64,000 bases of DNA from Papaver somniferum (taxonomy: Eukaryota; Streptophyta; Magnoliopsida; Ranunculales; Papaveraceae): contig NC_039359.1 in assembly GCF_003573695.1 (NCBI RefSeq), forward strand, positions 156,418,210-156,482,209, given 5' to 3'. Below are positions 33,161-44,601 of the stretch, piece by piece. Positions within the stretch are counted from its first letter, which is position 1, and each line of letters opens with the position of its first letter. The position numbers and the translations under genes are program-made. Under the pieces are notes generated by a model. It saw only the letters and a list, made by a program, of their open reading frames with translations. It was not told the origin of the DNA and did not search any database.

Positions 33161-33448
33161 TGATAAGATTATGGTGGTTTAGATCGATTAACACAATTTA
33201 ATAAAAAAGGATTTTGTATTCCATTTTAAACAATCTTCTCAGAAGATGAATCTGGTAATGAAAACAAATAAAAATATATATCTTACCTACTCTCTTATCC
33301 AATAGGTGTTTTCATATGTTGACCTTTTACAGACTGACACACAGGAATCACACACACGCCAATTATTGTACAAGGCATAAATAACTAACCACAATACAAA
33401 AGCAGAAATAACTATGTGCACGTATTGAGGACACGAGACCAATATTCA
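33161..33448 (-). repeat. 3' LTR of the copia element
   Basis: On the plus strand TGATAAGATTATGG...CCAATATTCA. It matches 37006-37327 except for a 35-bp tandem duplication present only there and scattered changes. Confidence 0.8.
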
Positions 33449-33459
33449 CTACCCTCCCT

Positions 33460-35073
33460 CAAGCTCATGAGGAGTAAGGAATCTGAGCTTGTGCCTAAGT
33501 AGGTTAAACCGCGGGCCATGTAGAGCTTTGGTAAACACATCTGCCACCTGATAAAGAGTAAAGATATAGAAGAACTGTAGCTGATCAGATTGAACCAATT
33601 CACGAATGAAGTGAAATCGATGGCAACATGTTTCATTTTACTGTGCATCACTGGATTGCTAGCTAAGGAGATAAAGGAAATATTATCACAACCAATAGAT
33701 GGAACCACATGCAAAAATATGTGTAAATCACGCAAAAGTTGACATGCCCACACTAGCTCTGCAGTTGTTTGAGCTAAACACCAGTATTCAGCCTCAGTGC
33801 TATACCTAGCCACTGTAGACTGCTTTCTTGAAGACCATGTAATAGGATTAGGACCAAAGAACAAACATAAGCCACTTGTAGATTTTCTATCAGTGGAATT
33901 TCTCGCCCAATCAAAATTACTAAACCCTTGCAATGCAACAATACCTTTAGTAACAAAATGCCGTAGTCTATAGTCCCTTTCACATACCGGAGAATCCGTT
34001 TGGCAGTTGTCATATTTTTGGTAGTTGGTCTTTGCATGTGATGGCAGACTTGATTAACTACGAAGCTAATCTCTGGTCCAGGTGAGGTATTGAAGACCAC
34101 CAACTAAGGATCGATATTCAGTAGGGTTGTCAAGAAACTCACCATCACCAGGAACAAGTTTGAGTGTTGGAAAAGCAGGTGAATGACATGGTTTAGCACC
34201 AACCATGTTTGCGCGTTTAAGAAAATCTAAAGCATACTTAGATTGAGACAAAAAAAGTCTAGACTTATCCCTCTTAACCTCCAAATTAACTGGAAAAGAG
34301 TTGCTTAATTTGGTGATAATAGATTGAATAAAAGTAAAATCATCACCAGTTAGAAGAATGTCATCCACATACACGAGACAAATAACCAAGTGCTTTCATT
34401 GCTTGAGAACAAATAGCGAAGTATCTGCAACAGAAGCAGCAAGCCCTAGAGAGAACATCACATTAGAGAGTTTCTCATACCAAGCTCGGGGAGCTTGTTT
34501 CATACCATAGATTGACTTGTGGAGACGGCATACATAATCAAGGTGATTAGTATTGACAAATCCAGCAGGTTGTTGCATTTAACCCTCTTCCTTGAGATCA
34601 CCATGTAGAAAGGCATTGTTAATGTCTAATAGACAAATATACCACTCAAACTGCACTGCGAGAGATAGAATTAATCTTATGGTCATAGGTTTAGCGATAT
34701 GGCTAAATGTCTCCGAGAAATGAAGACCTTGTTGTTGATGAAATCCCTTGGCAATTAACCTGGACTTGTGTTTATCTATAGTACCATCAGCTTTATGTTT
34801 GACCCGAAAGACCAATTTACACCATACTACATTTTGATCATGAGAAGGTGGCCCTAATGACCAAGTGCCAGCTCTAATGCGAGCAGTGACCTCATCAGCC
34901 ATGGAGGCTCTCCACACTGGAAGTTTGTTAGCTTGACTAAAACAAGTAGGGGTAGGAGATGAAATATTACTTAGAAAAGCCTTTGGAAAAAAATATTTAG
35001 ATGCATAGTAAGATTTAGGTTTAAACACTCCCTTTTTAGCTCTAGTAATCATCTTTTGTACATTAGTCAGCAT
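33460..35073 (-). pseudogene. Copia reverse transcriptase and RNase H
   Basis: From 35073 downward: VWCKLVFRVKHKADGTIDKHK and KGFHQQQGLHFSETFS of the RT fingers, LLDINNAFLHGDLKEEG, then LHKSIYGMKQAPRAWYEKLS and MVICLVYVDDILLTGDD with the catalytic YVDD. After YRSLVGGLQYL comes RNase H: RNSTDRKSTSGLCLFFG, TWSSRKQSTVARYSTEAEY and IGCDN. Stops and shifts at about 34578, 34395, 34080 and 33900 break it into pieces, so it cannot be translated whole. Ty1/copia order (integrase before RT) is visible. Confidence 0.92.
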
Positions 35074-35279
35074 AGTAGGTGCAGGTGCAAGGGAGGAGGA
35101 TACAAAGCTAGTGGCAGAGATAGTAGAAGTAGGAGCACCAGATGAAAACTCAATAGGTAGAGTAGATGAAGTATGAGCACCATATACAGATGGGAGAGAA
35201 GGATATGAAGCCTCAGAAATGGTGGACTGCCTGAGAGATAGAAACTCATCTTAAAGTGTAGGAAATGCAGTAGAAAGAC

Positions 35280-36237
35280 TCAAATCTTTAAAAGGATAAG
35301 AAGATTCATCAAATATAACATGCCTAGACACATAGACTCTGACACTAGAAGGATCCAAACAACGATATCCTTTCTGAAAAGAGTTGTAGCCAAGGAATAC
35401 ACAATGTTTACTTCTAGGTTGTAACTTAGAGGTGGTGTAGGATCTAAGCCAGGGAAAACAGGCATATCCAAAACATTTGAGGAACTTATAATTAGGTTTG
35501 CGGTGAAATAAAACCTCTAAGGGAGTAGTGAAACCAATGGATTTAATAGGCAGTCTGTTTTAAAAAAAAAAATTGCAGTAAGAAAAGCATCAACCCAATA
35601 AGAGTGAGGCAGGCCAGATTGAATGAGCAAAGTTCTACTAAGATTCAGAATGTGTTTATGTTTAGATTCGGCAGACCCATTCGAATTGAAATTGAAGAAG
35701 AAGTTCAATTTTATTTACAAAAGAAATAAAGACATGTTTAAAATCGGACTTGAGAGACAATGGAAATAACCAACAATTTTTAGAATAATCATCTATAAAA
35801 GCAGCATAGCATATTGAGCCATCACTAGAGATAACATTACACGGACCCCAGATGTCCGTATGTAAAAGAACAAGAGGTTCAAGACTGATAAAATTATATA
35901 ATTGAAATGGTTGTTTATGACTACACCCTAGTTGACACTCATTACAAAACAATGGTTTATTCAGAAAATCAGTAAGAGCAAAAGATTTATTAATTCGCTG
36001 AAGTGAATGGAATGAGGGATGGCCTAGTCTTCGATGCCAAACTTCAGTTGCAGAAAGAAAGGCTAATGGTTGCCAGGAAGATGGTGAAGAGGAGATGGTG
36101 TTGAATTGGATGGGATATAGACCATTACTCTGAGTTCCCTTGTACAGAATCCTCCCGGTGGAAAGATCCTGGACAGTGAAGGCATCACAATTGAAGGTTA
36201 GGGAGCAGTTATTTTCACTAAGTAAAGAATTATGCAT
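35280..36237 (-). pseudogene. Copia GAG-pre-integrase and integrase
   Basis: The first part carries the zinc-finger motif region EVWHRRLGHPSFHSL and CNECQLGCSHKQPF, then LVLLHTDIWGPC and YAAFIDDYSKNCWLFPL of the integrase core. A shift near 35680 leads to NGSAESKHKHILNLSRTLLI (the Glu-containing helix normally reads NG..E.KHRH). Further pieces continue to 35280 with more shifts. Function in the family is insertion of the cDNA; this copy is broken. Confidence 0.9.
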
Positions 36238-36240
36238 ATC

Positions 36241-36762
36241 TCATCTAGTAACAGGTGGTGAACGGACTCGAATAGATGTTGCAAATGCAGCATAGTCAGG
36301 ATGAAGGCCATTTGAAACAGTAACCACTAGTTCATCAGAATCAGAGATAATACATCCAGCAGCAGCCAAGGCATCAGTGAGCTTCTTTAATTTAGATAGG
36401 AACTGAGGTATAATGAGATTACCTTGCTTGAGATTTTGTAGTTTGGTACGAAGTTGAATCACATGGGATGTAGATGTCTGAGCAAACTTCTCTTCAATGA
36501 GTTGCCAAAGATTATAAGCTATGGAAACACCAGATAGATGACCAAAGACGGTATCATATATAGTAGAGTTAATCCATAGAACTGTAGTTTGATCTTCTTC
36601 ATTCCATAAAGTATAAGACGGACTAACAGTTTGGGTTCTCTCATTGACACGAGTTAGAAACTGAGGAGGGCAAAACCCAGTGTCATCACGAAGCTTAACA
36701 AGGATGATATTGGTTATTTAATTTAGAGGGGTGGAAGTAATTAACGAAGTTTGACGTTCCAT
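36241..36762 (-). pseudogene. Copia gag (UBN2-type) fragment
   Basis: Starting at ATG 36762 the frame has an early stop at about codon 15. A shifted frame then reads LRDDTGFCPPQFLTRV, LWINSTIYDTVFGHLSG and AYNLWQLIEEKFAQTS, running into LRTKLQNLKQGNLIIPQF and GLHPDYAAFATSIRVRSP. This is the gag core of plant copia elements. It ends directly before the pre-integrase part, so the nucleic-acid-binding zinc knuckle and the protease are deleted. Confidence 0.85.
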
Positions 36763-37005
36763 TGAAATCAAAAATTGAAACAATAAAGAGGAAATAAAAC
36801 TTGAATTTAATATTGGAAAGTAATAAAGAAAAGAATGATAAAAAGATAGAAAAGAACATAAAGATCTGAAGAAGCTGAGAGAGATGGGAGATTACCAGAT
36901 CTGAAAAATATGCACCACCAAGAATGAAGAATTGAAGAAAAAAAATCAAATTGAAAAATTAAGAATCAAAGGATAAAAAAGGATCAGCACCGTGAAGCTA
37001 CCCGC

Positions 37006-37327
37006 TTAATAAAATTATGGTGGTTCAGATCTATTAACACAGTTTAATAAAAAAGGATTTTGTATTCCATTTTAAACAATCTTCCAGAAGATGAATCTGG
37101 TGATGAAAACAAATAAAAATATATCTCTTACCTAGTCTCTTACCCAATCAAAAATATATCTCTTACCTAGTCTCTTACCCAATCGATGTTTTTATATTTT
37201 GACCTTTTAGAGACTGATACACAAAAATCACACACACACCAATTACAGAACAAGGCGGAAATACCTAACCACAATACAAAAGCAGAAATAAATATGTGCA
37301 CGTATTGAGGACAGAGACCAATATTCA
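37006..37327 (-). repeat. 5' LTR of the copia element
   Basis: Matches 33161-33448. It contains a perfect tandem duplication of a 35-bp unit (37115-37149 and 37150-37184), which accounts for the extra length. Because the LTRs are identical at insertion, the duplication arose later. Confidence 0.8.
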
Positions 37328-38200
37328 CTATGTACCTCATCACGAAGATTGGGCATGGAGATCACGGAGATTTCTTTCTTTTTTTTTCCTTTTTCTTTTT
37401 TTGAAGCATTTGCTTCATTTGGATGAGCGCCACTCTTTTCATGATGTTTTAAGACTAAGATTTTGTGAATTAATTCAATGTGGTACGAACCCTCTCCTAC
37501 CTTGTATCTGGGCAAAATTACAGGTTTTTCACCATAACCTTGGTCCTTGGAAGCTTTAAAATAAACTTGTAGCAGCAATATGAAGTGCTGTGATGAGCTA
37601 AATTTTGTGTCTTGGTAACTCTTTGGCTTTTCGCCAAATGGATTGGCCAAAAGTCAATTTCCTACGACCAAACATCAGCTTTCCCAATCTATATTGGCTT
37701 TTCCTAATAACAAAAATCTAGCTCTAACCTACCATAGGACCAAACAGATGTCCGAATAATGCCAGGCAACAGTTAATCAGTCATATTTTCGTGGTGTAAG
37801 TTGGGTGTCAAAAATTAAGGCAAAGCAAGTCTCTAGACAGTCAAATTTGAGTGGTGCAAGTGGAAAACTGTCTAGCGGTAGCAGCGTTGTTCTGCAAGTC
37901 GTGCCACGGCTGAGAATTGAGAAATTTAGCATTTTATTACCACAACATGGGTATTTGGAACAACCATCTGTTTGTTCATCACTGTCAAGTGAAGATGATA
38001 TCAATTGTAAAACAAGATACAAGGACAAAAATGAAGCGCAATGAAAATAGAGGCGCAGGCCACAACTGGAATTCCTCTTCTGCACGAGTGTCTACTTTCT
38101 CCATCTCCAACAATCATAAAGATGAAAAAGAAGACGAAGAGAATGCTAACAAAACGTTAACAAAATGATTTACACACATGGAATTTTTTAAAAAACATTA
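37328..38200. other. Spacer between the copia element and the ZIP gene
   Basis: Open stretches occur on the minus strand (37243-37650, Lys-rich: SKKEKGKKKKE) and the plus strand (37805-38044), but neither resembles a known family, and the first overlaps the LTR. The part nearest 38200 is probably the 3' untranslated and terminator region of the transporter gene. Confidence 0.35.
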
Positions 38201-40058
38201 TCAAGCCCAAATTGCTAACGAAGACATGGAAAGAGCTCCAGAAAATAGAGCAAAGTAAGAAATAATTTGAAGCTTAGAGTTACATCTCATTCTCTTACTT
38301 AGAAAATCGGCTGCAATCAAATCCACCAAAGCCATATACACCAGAATTCCAGCAGATATTGAATCCAGAACCCCTTCGACGACCAATGCTCTTGGACTGT
38401 TAGAGTTATAGAAAGATGCGATTCCAGTACCCATTCCAATCCCAGCTGGGGTTGTCACGGCAAAGAAGAACGCCATCAACATTGTTGACAGCTTCTTTAG
38501 CTGAGCTTGTGAAATGCAACCTCCTAATGCAAATCCTTCGAAGAACTGGTGGAATGACAATGCAGCTATCAATGGCCTTATTGTACATGGACTATGTGAT
38601 ACTCCAAGTGACAACCCAATTATCACCGAATGTGATACAATCCCAAGTTCCAATATCTGCTCAAAATAACAACACATTGTTACTCAACTGTAGCAAACAA
38701 ATTCCAAAAAACTTTCAAGACAAAAATTTCAGCAACTTGCTCCGGTATCATTTCTTAGGTAATTTGACCTGCGTGTTGTTTTTTCCAGGACCATACCTAC
38801 TGGATACAGACTTCTGTCAGGGATTCTGCAATTCTATCCAAGTTTTTGCACACAATTTTTTCGGGTTTTTCCAGATTTGGATATGGGATTTCACACTAGT
38901 GCAGTAAGAAAAGCAAAAACTACTCACCTAATGCAAATATGAAGCAAAATTTACCAAAATGAGAAGCAGTAAAGAAAAAATTACCTGAGAGACGACGACA
39001 TGTCGAATACCCTCGGCCATGCTATCCTCGTCCCCAAAGCCGTGTGAATGACCATGACCATGTTCATCAATGACGGCATGACTATCACAAGCATCTTTCC
39101 CTTGCATATGATTATGACTGTGATGTGCAGCATGAGCACGCATTCCAACAATGTGCATACCACCCCCTTCTTCTTCACCAAAGACTTTACTATTGGTATG
39201 ACTACTCTGGCTGTTTCCACCCAACACGGTAGCGATTTGACCATCTGCCGCCGATTCCAACGATTCATAACCATCCTCAGCTCTTCTTGCTTCTTCTTCT
39301 TCATTCTGCTTTTGCTGTTTCTTCTCATAAAATTGAGTCCCAAGAAAATCAGCTACTAAGGTTAACAGTGCAGCCATCATTGCAATAAACCCAGCAAATG
39401 GAAATTTCAACCATGGAACTGCCGGCAGACATTCGTTAGTAAGTGCTTCTGTTGCATCTGGCAAGATATGAACGAACCCGGTTGCGAGAATCACACCAGC
39501 TGCAAATGCTTTAGCTGCGAAAAACAAATTACTGTCTGTTCTTAAGAATTTCTTTTCTTTTCCGATGAGTGGAAGTGCAATTCCTGCCGTCCCGGAGATT
39601 AGAATTGCTACAATTGCTATCATTTTTAATGTGAATGCTTCTGAATCGTTTCTGCAATCTGTTGAATCGGTTTCTTTACAGTCTGTCGTCGCCATTGAAG
39701 TCGAAATTAACTCCAACAAAAATTTCCCTATTTTTGACAAAACAAAAACAAACCCAGAATGTTAGAACCCTTGAATCACAAACCCAATTAGTAAATTAGG
39801 GTTTTCTCTCAAAACACAGAAATCAAAATTCAAAATTTGGGCTTTTTTCTTTCAGAAATTGATGGTACCTGAATATCTCTGAACTTTGTCTGTAATTTGT
39901 TCGATGTATATTGAAGAAGAAGCATTATGTCCCTACAAAACAAACAATTGAACAATATTAGTATTAATCATAGTACAAAAACAGAGTATTCTAATTCTCT
40001 GTTTCAAGAATTGAAATTGCGAAACCCTAACTGAATTCCTTACCTCGAAGAAAGCCAT
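38201..40058 (-). CDS. IRT3-like: ZIP-family zinc/iron transporter, IRT3/ZIP4-like, 425 aa, four coding exons
   Basis: Exons on the minus strand: 40044-40058, 39869-39932, 38985-39727 and 38201-38656, all with GT/AG borders; together 426 codons in frame. The protein imports divalent metal (Zn, Fe) across a membrane. It has eight predicted membrane segments (first [20 protein letters not shown], last [18 protein letters not shown]). The long loop between segments 3 and 4 is His-rich ([17 protein letters not shown]), and the metal path is [10 protein letters not shown] in segment 4 and [11 protein letters not shown] in segment 5. The first two exons add 27 residues and the third 10 more before an inner Met38 (MATTDC...). 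If they are untranslated, the protein starts at 39695 and has 388 aa. As I recall, IRT3/ZIP4-type proteins carry a similar leader. The gene looks intact. Confidence 0.93.
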
Positions 40059-40120
40059 CTTCTTGGGATTGTACAACAAATTGGTTTTGTTTTCTGGAGA
40101 ATTGAAGTGAGTTTATGGGT

Positions 40121-40130
40121 TTATTTATAC
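40121..40130 (-). promoter_or_regulatory. TATA box of the ZIP transporter gene
   Basis: The minus strand reads GTATAAATAA, 63-72 bases before the proposed ATG at 40058. That places transcription start near 40095 and leaves a short leader in front of the 15-bp coding part of exon 1. Confidence 0.6.
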
Positions 40131-40381
40131 AGGTTCGAAATTATGAATTGAAGAAGAAGAAGTCAGGAAGAACATGGTACATGCGTGAACACGAAATAGG
40201 AACAGAAAAAAAAAAGTGATTTTTAAGTCAGTTGCAGGAATTTCTTCGTATGGATTATTGAATGATATGAGGAAGTACTTGAGTTGTGTTAGTAAAATGT
40301 CAACATTATTGGATAATCCTAGGGTTTTGATTCATTCTATGAGTTACAGGTGCGACTTTTTATGGGAGAGTGAGCGCGAGA

Positions 40382-40391
40382 ATGTCGACAT
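40382..40391. promoter_or_regulatory. Zinc-deficiency response element (ZDRE)
   Basis: ATGTCGACAT is a perfect palindromic match to RTGTCGACAY, the site bound by bZIP19/bZIP23-type factors in promoters of plant ZIP genes. It lies about 250 bp upstream of the TATA box. It suggests that zinc shortage induces the gene. One exact 10-mer could occur by chance, but position, gene type and retention in a second promoter copy at 52094 argue for function. Confidence 0.8.
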
Positions 40392-40682
40392 CTCATTTAT
40401 TTTTTGGTTTGTTTCTTAATTTTTGAGAAGTGTATATTTTAAGATTAGCCTAGATTTAACATTGATCGGATCTTCTTCAACTAGTTAGCCTAGATTTAAC
40501 GTGGTCGCCACACGCAACATATAACCACTCCAGATAGGAAAAATGCAAGAGCATTTTTATTTCTTAGTTTTGGCATCAAAACGATTTGCAATTGCAAGGG
40601 GAATTGTTGATTTGCATTTTTATTTCTTTTTACTCCGAAAAACCAAATTAAGATAGGAGTATTTTTTAACTAAATTAAGAAA

Positions 40683-41091
40683 GAGGGAGGATGGACACAC
40701 TTAATTAGACACAATCATACATAATAATTTGTGTCATTTTATCCGCAAAACCAAATGAGAATGAATTTAAATCTAAAATTTTGATAATACGTTTTTCTTG
40801 TAAGACTCGACATTCCTACTAAAAATTAGCATAACTCGAGATATCAAACCTCACCATCTACTGATTTTAATTTCAACCGTTAATTTTTAACGTCTGATGT
40901 TCAAAGAGGTGGATGGTGGTGTTACTACGTCTCGCATTGTACTCATTTTTTGTAAAAAATGTAGAGTCTCATAAGAGAAACATATCATATAAATATTAGA
41001 TTTAAATTCATTTTCGTTTGAGTTTTGCGGAGAAAATGACGCAAATCATGTATAATAATGTCTAAAAAAAAGTGTCCTCGGATCTTCCCTC
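40683..41091. mobile_element. MITE-like element with long terminal inverted repeats, 409 bp
   Basis: The ends GAGGGAGGATGGACAC and, inverted, GAGGGAAGATCCGAGGACAC lead into arms of more than 120 bp that pair with few gaps (shared ATAATAATTTG-like, CCGCAAAAC and AATGAATTTAAATCTAA). There is no ORF. The flanks TTAAGAAA and TTAAAAAT are only partly alike, so the target duplication is uncertain. Confidence 0.75.
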
Positions 41092-41909
41092 GTTAAAAAT
41101 TTGACAGATTTTTTTACTCGAATGCACCCGCAAACACATTAAAAAAAATGCTTATGTGTTGTAAGTCATGTTAGCTGAGTGGCTATTGTTTTGTTACAAT
41201 TATAATCCTGGAGAATTTTAGGCCTATCCAAATTTTATGTCCACCTGAATGGAGAATAGAAATGTCTAAATCGGGTAGAACTACTAAAATTACCCTTTAT
41301 TTAAACCTAACACTGATTTATTTTCATTTCCATCATAAATCTTCTCTATCAATTTCCAAAGACGACTAATCGTTTTTCTTCTTCTATGTAACGAGGACGT
41401 GCCAAAACAAGTAAAGCAATCCAGTGGAAATACTTAACCTAATGGATGTGATCTAGGAATTACAAAAGTGATTCAAAATAAACAACCGACGAAGAAAATG
41501 GTTGCGGAAGATGAAAACACTTTGATCGCAATACAAGTCGTACAAATGGCTCGAATCAGGTATTTTCTACCTCTTTCCTTTAATTAGGTTTACCAACATG
41601 CATACACTCAAAAATTGAAAATTTTGAAATCTAGGTTTTTCGTGTTTAACCAGAATTGATCGATGTTCATGTTCACGTTAACTGATTCATATAATAATTG
41701 GTCGATATTCAAGTTGATGTCGACGTGTTGCTCTTGATGTTCTTTATGGTTGAAAAACATCAGCCCAGAATCGGTCGATATGGGCATTCATATCGTTCGG
41801 TTGTCATACGAAAGAATTGGACATGTTTTTGTTGATTTTTCCTCATATATTCTCTACATCTTGGGATCTATTATCTTATTCGGCATTTCTGGTCTTGTCT
41901 GAACGCTAA
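41092..41909. other. Gene-free stretch
   Basis: AT-rich. The part near 41500-41560 is open (MVAEDENTLIAIQVVQMARI) and could be a 5' piece of the plant mobile domain relic that follows, but this is weak. Confidence 0.3.
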
Positions 41910-43093
41910 CTATGTACAGCCAGTGGAACCACTAAGCCATGTTCGCGACTACTCTTGGGGTAGTGAGTACGTTGCATACTTGTTGAACGAAAGGAAAAAG
42001 TGTACTAGGGTAAACATGAACCAAATAGGAGGGAATTCGGCTATTCTGCTGGTAACTCAAGTAGTGTACATAATGTATTTTGTTTATCTTGTTATTCTTT
42101 TTTCACCTATAATCCTATATTGACCCATGTGTGGATATACTTGCACTTCCCAGAGTTTTCTAAAAGTGACCATGTGAACAACGGGTAGTACAATGCTTAT
42201 ATTGGAGTCCTTTATCCTTTCAACGGTAAGGCGAAAATTTTGAACAAGAAACTTCTGGATTTGAGACACCAATTGGACAACTTGGCAACGACAGATGATA
42301 TTTTTCACCCTTACAAGAGAATATTAATGGATAGAAAGATAATTGGGTGTTAGACCTATGTTTCACCCCAAGGGATATGTAATATACAACCTGACGAGAT
42401 AATGTGGTGGTTTATGAAGGACCCTATGGGAATCTTTTCACCAAAAGTGTGTATTGAAGGAGGCCTTTTGTGAGTCCCTTGATAAAGAAATTGTGGTTTT
42501 TTATGAGGATTTACTAATATCCCATGATTAATATCAAAAGAATATACACATAGTAGTTTTTGGATATGGCGCACAACCCAAATAATGAGGTATCTCCAGA
42601 TTACATGGCATGGTACAACTATATTTCACATAGTCGTACGATACGAATAAAAGAGAGGCCCTTTCAAGCACCAAATTAGAGGTCTCAATTTTCCGATATG
42701 TAATGTTACTCAATTATGGTCTGTTAAGGTTTTGGGATGATTTGTTAAATGTTTTTTGTTTGAAATGAAAAAAGATAAAACTAATCAGATATTGGATTAA
42801 CAAAGCAAAAACATATGTTGGAATAGAAGAAAAGGTTGAGGAGCCTTAAAGGAAAATTCTAGAATATAATAGTTTGGAAGATGATAATGTTTGTGTTATG
42901 TATGAAAACGATGGGGGCGGGGTTAAAGAGAAAAACCTGAGCGAGAAAGAGTGCTTGGGTAAATCAAGCAGTAGTCACGAAAAAGATGACCAACATGATA
43001 ATGGTGATAATAATAGCGCTACAGAACGACCTTCTAAACAGGGCCGACCACTCATTTGGTTGGTCTTAAAATTGTTGTGTGTTGGCTAGGATA
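41910..43093 (+). pseudogene. Plant mobile domain (PMD) gene relic
   Basis: A reading beginning at about 41920 gives PLSHVRDYSWGSEYVAYLLN then MNQIGGNSAILLV, the central signature of the plant mobile domain (aminotransferase-like) found in MAIN-type proteins and in some transposons. Further on, in other frames and past several stops, VWIYLHFPEFSKSD, LRHQLDNLATTDDIFHPYKR and VSPDYMAWYNYISH match later parts of the domain. An acidic tail (NDGGGVKEKNLSEKECLG, DDQHDNGDNNS) runs to 43089. It is decayed and is cut at its 3' end by a MULE. Whether it came from a host gene or a transposon cannot be told here. Confidence 0.65.
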
Positions 43094-44592
43094 GGGCTAT
43101 TTTGCGTTTCCTCCCCTCCCAAGATCGCTAATTAGCGTTTCCTTCCCAAATAGATTAAAATTAGTGTTTCCTCCTATCGTCAAGTTTTTCGTCCATTACT
43201 CGGTTAGCTGAGTCATCATTTGTGCACATGTGGCATAAATTATACATGTGGCAAACATAGTACCCAAAATACCCTTATCTTCTTCCATTAATTAAACAAT
43301 ATCACCAGTGTTTGATGTTCGAGAAAATTTTGGAACCAAGACTCACCGAGAACAAGTAATACAAAAGGTTATAAGTGTTGGCAGAGTTTTGGCCGAAAGA
43401 CATTAGATAATGGCTGAAAGGTAAATATTAATGAGACCAAGGATGGGTTTGATGTGGATTTGAGTTGTAAAAAGTTTAGACAGAATTTCCAACCTGTGAA
43501 ATGAATAGGAAGAATGAAACTCACTGCCGTCAATACACTTGATGGATGATGGAGATTCAACTTCTTTTAGAGTTCTGTTGAGCTTTGGGGGACTGGAATT
43601 TTTCTTTATTTGAAATTTATGTAGAGAAGAAGAAATGACGGGCATAGAAATTAAGAGAAAATTTGCCTCTCCATTGTCAAGGTCACATACAGTAAATGTT
43701 TGAGAAAAGGCCTGACCGACAAATTCTCCACTTGCCGCTGCTATAGGTACTAGTCATGGGTCCGATGGGTAAATTAGTTTGGTTTAAGGAGTTTCTAGAA
43801 GTTCGATCAAACACGGATTATCACCCAATCTCACTATTTACGGTTCCTATACGCTGGTAATCGAAGTCGTCAACATTTCGTCAAAAAGAAAATAAGTCAT
43901 CATCAACATAAAGAACGAGATCTATAGATCAAGCTTTTAGATATGGTAAATCTTATTCGATTATAGAAAATATTATTTTAGATTTTCATTGTGTAATTGA
44001 TGTATTTTTGTTGAAGTCGTCATCAATTCCAATAGCTTTCGCATGTGCAACAATCACCATGGAAGTTAATACTGGCTTCGAAGAAGATTATTGTTGCGGT
44101 TTTTTTTTGGAACAATAACATGAGCTTCGCTTGAAGATATTGCAAATAGTATTTGAGTTGATTAAAGAGAGATTTATTGGATTAATAAATTGATTATTGA
44201 ATGAATTAGAGAAAATAAAAACCTGATTTTGAATTTGGATCTACGGATTGATTTTAGATTGGCTATAGATGGTGATAATTTTATCGAACAACATTAGGTT
44301 TTTATAGAAGCAACATCTACTGTACCTACCGAAACAGAACACAGTAAATTAAATGGAACAGAAAGAAGAACAAAGGAAATGAACGGTCTTCAAAATTTTT
44401 GGGGAAGAAGATGAGGGTATTTTTGGTAGTCCGTCATAAAATTTTGTGTCTTTGATACGCGTACAGAACTGCTGACTCAGCTAACCGAGTAATGGATGGA
44501 AAACTTGACGATAGGAGGAAACACTATTTAATCCATTTGGGGAGGAAACGCTAATTGGCGATCTTGGGAGGGGAGGAAACGCAAAATAGCCC
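43094..44592. mobile_element. Non-autonomous Mutator-like element, 1499 bp
   Basis: The terminal inverted repeats of about 115 bp are nearly perfect, starting GGGCTATTTTGCGTTTCC. Identical 9-bp target duplications GCTAGGATA lie at 43085-43093 and 44593-44601. No transposase is inside. The internal 1.2 kb is AT-rich and has no recognised gene. High arm identity and perfect duplications suggest recent movement. It sits just after the acidic tail of the PMD relic. Confidence 0.93.
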
Positions 44593-44601
44593 GCTAGGAT
44601 A

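Larger units (their letters stand above)
33161..37327 (-). mobile_element. Ty1/copia retrotransposon, internally deleted
   Basis: LTRs of 288 bp (33161-33448) and 322 bp (37006-37327) flank gag, integrase, RT and RNase H in copia order on the minus strand. A polypurine tract (plus CCCTCCCTCAAGC at about 33452-33464) lies next to the left LTR. The gag zinc knuckle and protease are missing. I find no clear target duplication and no standard Met primer site next to the right LTR, so rearrangement at the edges is possible. It lies just after the F-box pseudogene. Confidence 0.88.

Noticed and set aside
33161..37327. 5-bp target duplication for the copia element
   Set aside because: Bases outside the LTRs (ATATAC on the left, CTATG on the right) do not match, so a simple insertion with intact duplication is not supported.
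37243..37650. Lys-rich 135-codon minus-strand frame
   Set aside because: It overlaps the copia LTR, has low-complexity Lys/Glu content and no family match, so it is not listed as a gene.
38416..38907. 163-codon plus-strand frame over the ZIP gene
   Set aside because: It is a shadow of the second large ZIP exon and its intron on the minus strand.
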